Translations under genes and position numbers: made by a program
The notes under the pieces: generated by a model
What the model was told of the DNA's origin: nothing
Databases searched by the model: none
The model's input: the letters and a program-made list of their open reading frames with translations, nothing else
Source: Myxococcales bacterium
Lineage (GTDB): Bacteria; Desulfobacterota_B; Binatia; UBA1149; SPBQ01
DNA length: 5,938 bases
NCBI GenBank assembly: GCA_004525875.1
Contig: SPBQ01000158.1
Coordinates: 1 to 5,938, forward strand
Direction: 5' to 3'
Part shown: piece by piece, positions 5,621 through 5,938 of the stretch
How the letters are laid out: every line of letters starts with the position of its first letter
Numbering within the stretch: position 1 is the first letter of the stretch

Positions 5621-5938
5621 ATGCATACGGAGCTCTGCGAGAAGCTCGGGATCGAGCTGCCGATTTTCGCCTTTACCCATTGCCGCGACGTGGTCGCCGC
5701 TGTCAGCAAGGCCGGCGGCTTCGGCGTGCTAGGCGCCGTGGGCTTCAGCCCCGAGCAGCTGGCCGTCGAGCTCGAGTGGATCGATGAGCACGTAGGGGAC
5801 AAACCCTACGGCGTCGATATCGTCATCCCCGGAAAGTACGAGGGGATGGGCGAGGACATGGACGCCGAGAAGCTCGAGGCGATGCTCAAGGAGGCCATTC
5901 CCCAGCAGCACCGCGACTACGTGCAGAAGATCCTGGCC
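5621..5938 (+). CDS. Nitronate monooxygenase-like flavin enzyme (5' part, runs off the right edge)
   Basis: The first 106 residues are present. MHTELCEKLGIELPIFAF, followed by DVVAAVSKAGGFGVLGAVGFSPEQL and KPYGVDIVIP, has the start of the FMN-binding TIM barrel of the nitronate monooxygenase/2-nitropropane dioxygenase family. These are usually about 310-380 residues, so most of the protein lies outside the window. The usual first-strand PIVQAPM is replaced by PIFAFTHC, marking a distinct subgroup. Related flavoproteins act in actinobacterial steroid ring degradation (IpdC, annotated as nitronate monooxygenase) and as enoyl reductases, so the nitronate name may not reflect the reaction. The ribosome site is poor: a G-run at 5605-5610, and AAGG directly abutting the ATG. 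The 89-nt gap and its own operator suggest a separate transcription unit from the MAPEG-ending operon. Confidence 0.85.
   Translation, partial: MHTELCEKLGIELPIFAFTHCRDVVAAVSKAGGFGVLGAVGFSPEQLAVELEWIDEHVGDKPYGVDIVIPGKYEGMGEDMDAEKLEAMLKEAIPQQHRDYVQKILA

Noticed and set aside
1..5938. CRISPR arrays, tRNA or rRNA genes, insertion sequences, attachment sites
   Set aside because: I see no spaced direct repeats, no cloverleaf-like or rRNA-like sequence, and no transposase or integrase motif.

Overview
The window is GC-rich, with strongly G/C-biased third codon positions, AGGAGG-type Shine-Dalgarno sites and two predicted secreted proteins with Gram-negative-style signal peptides. This suggests an environmental bacterium with extensive acyl-CoA metabolism, such as a former-deltaproteobacterial lineage (Myxococcota, Binatota or similar). 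An actinobacterium is not excluded. The lineage is a guess from style; no marker gene is present.

Left part (1-1504, minus strand): two consecutive genes for secreted, cysteine-containing proteins. The first in transcription order (1504 to 716) is a parallel beta-helix protein with a signal peptide and eight cysteines. The second (613 to the left edge) starts with a signal peptide, but its frame has an in-frame TAA at codon 55. The same frame then stays open for about 149 more codons to the window edge. It looks like a gene broken by a nonsense change, or a sequencing error.

Middle (1505-1718): a short divergent intergenic region. It carries a KstR-like operator half-match (1627-1640) upstream of the plus-strand operon.

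Right part (1719-5531, plus strand): a compact five-gene operon with gaps of 36, 12, 7 and about 20 nt. In order it encodes an amidohydrolase-2 family enzyme with a Glu-x-His metal motif, a thiolase-superfamily protein without the nucleophilic cysteine, a zinc-ribbon/OB-fold (DUF35) partner, a crotonase with both catalytic glutamates, and a MAPEG membrane protein. The thiolase-like/DUF35 pair resembles the Ltp2-ChsH2(DUF35) aldolase of steroid side-chain degradation. The crotonase could hydrate an enoyl-CoA to the beta-hydroxyacyl-CoA that such an aldolase would cleave.

Right end (5580-5938): a perfect 14-bp palindrome of the KstR type (TAGAACACGTTCTA) lies 27 nt before a flavin-dependent nitronate-monooxygenase-like gene that runs off the window. 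Operator-like boxes before both plus-strand transcription units suggest that one TetR-family, acyl-CoA-sensing repressor controls a lipid or steroid-like catabolic module. The substrate cannot be read from the sequence.
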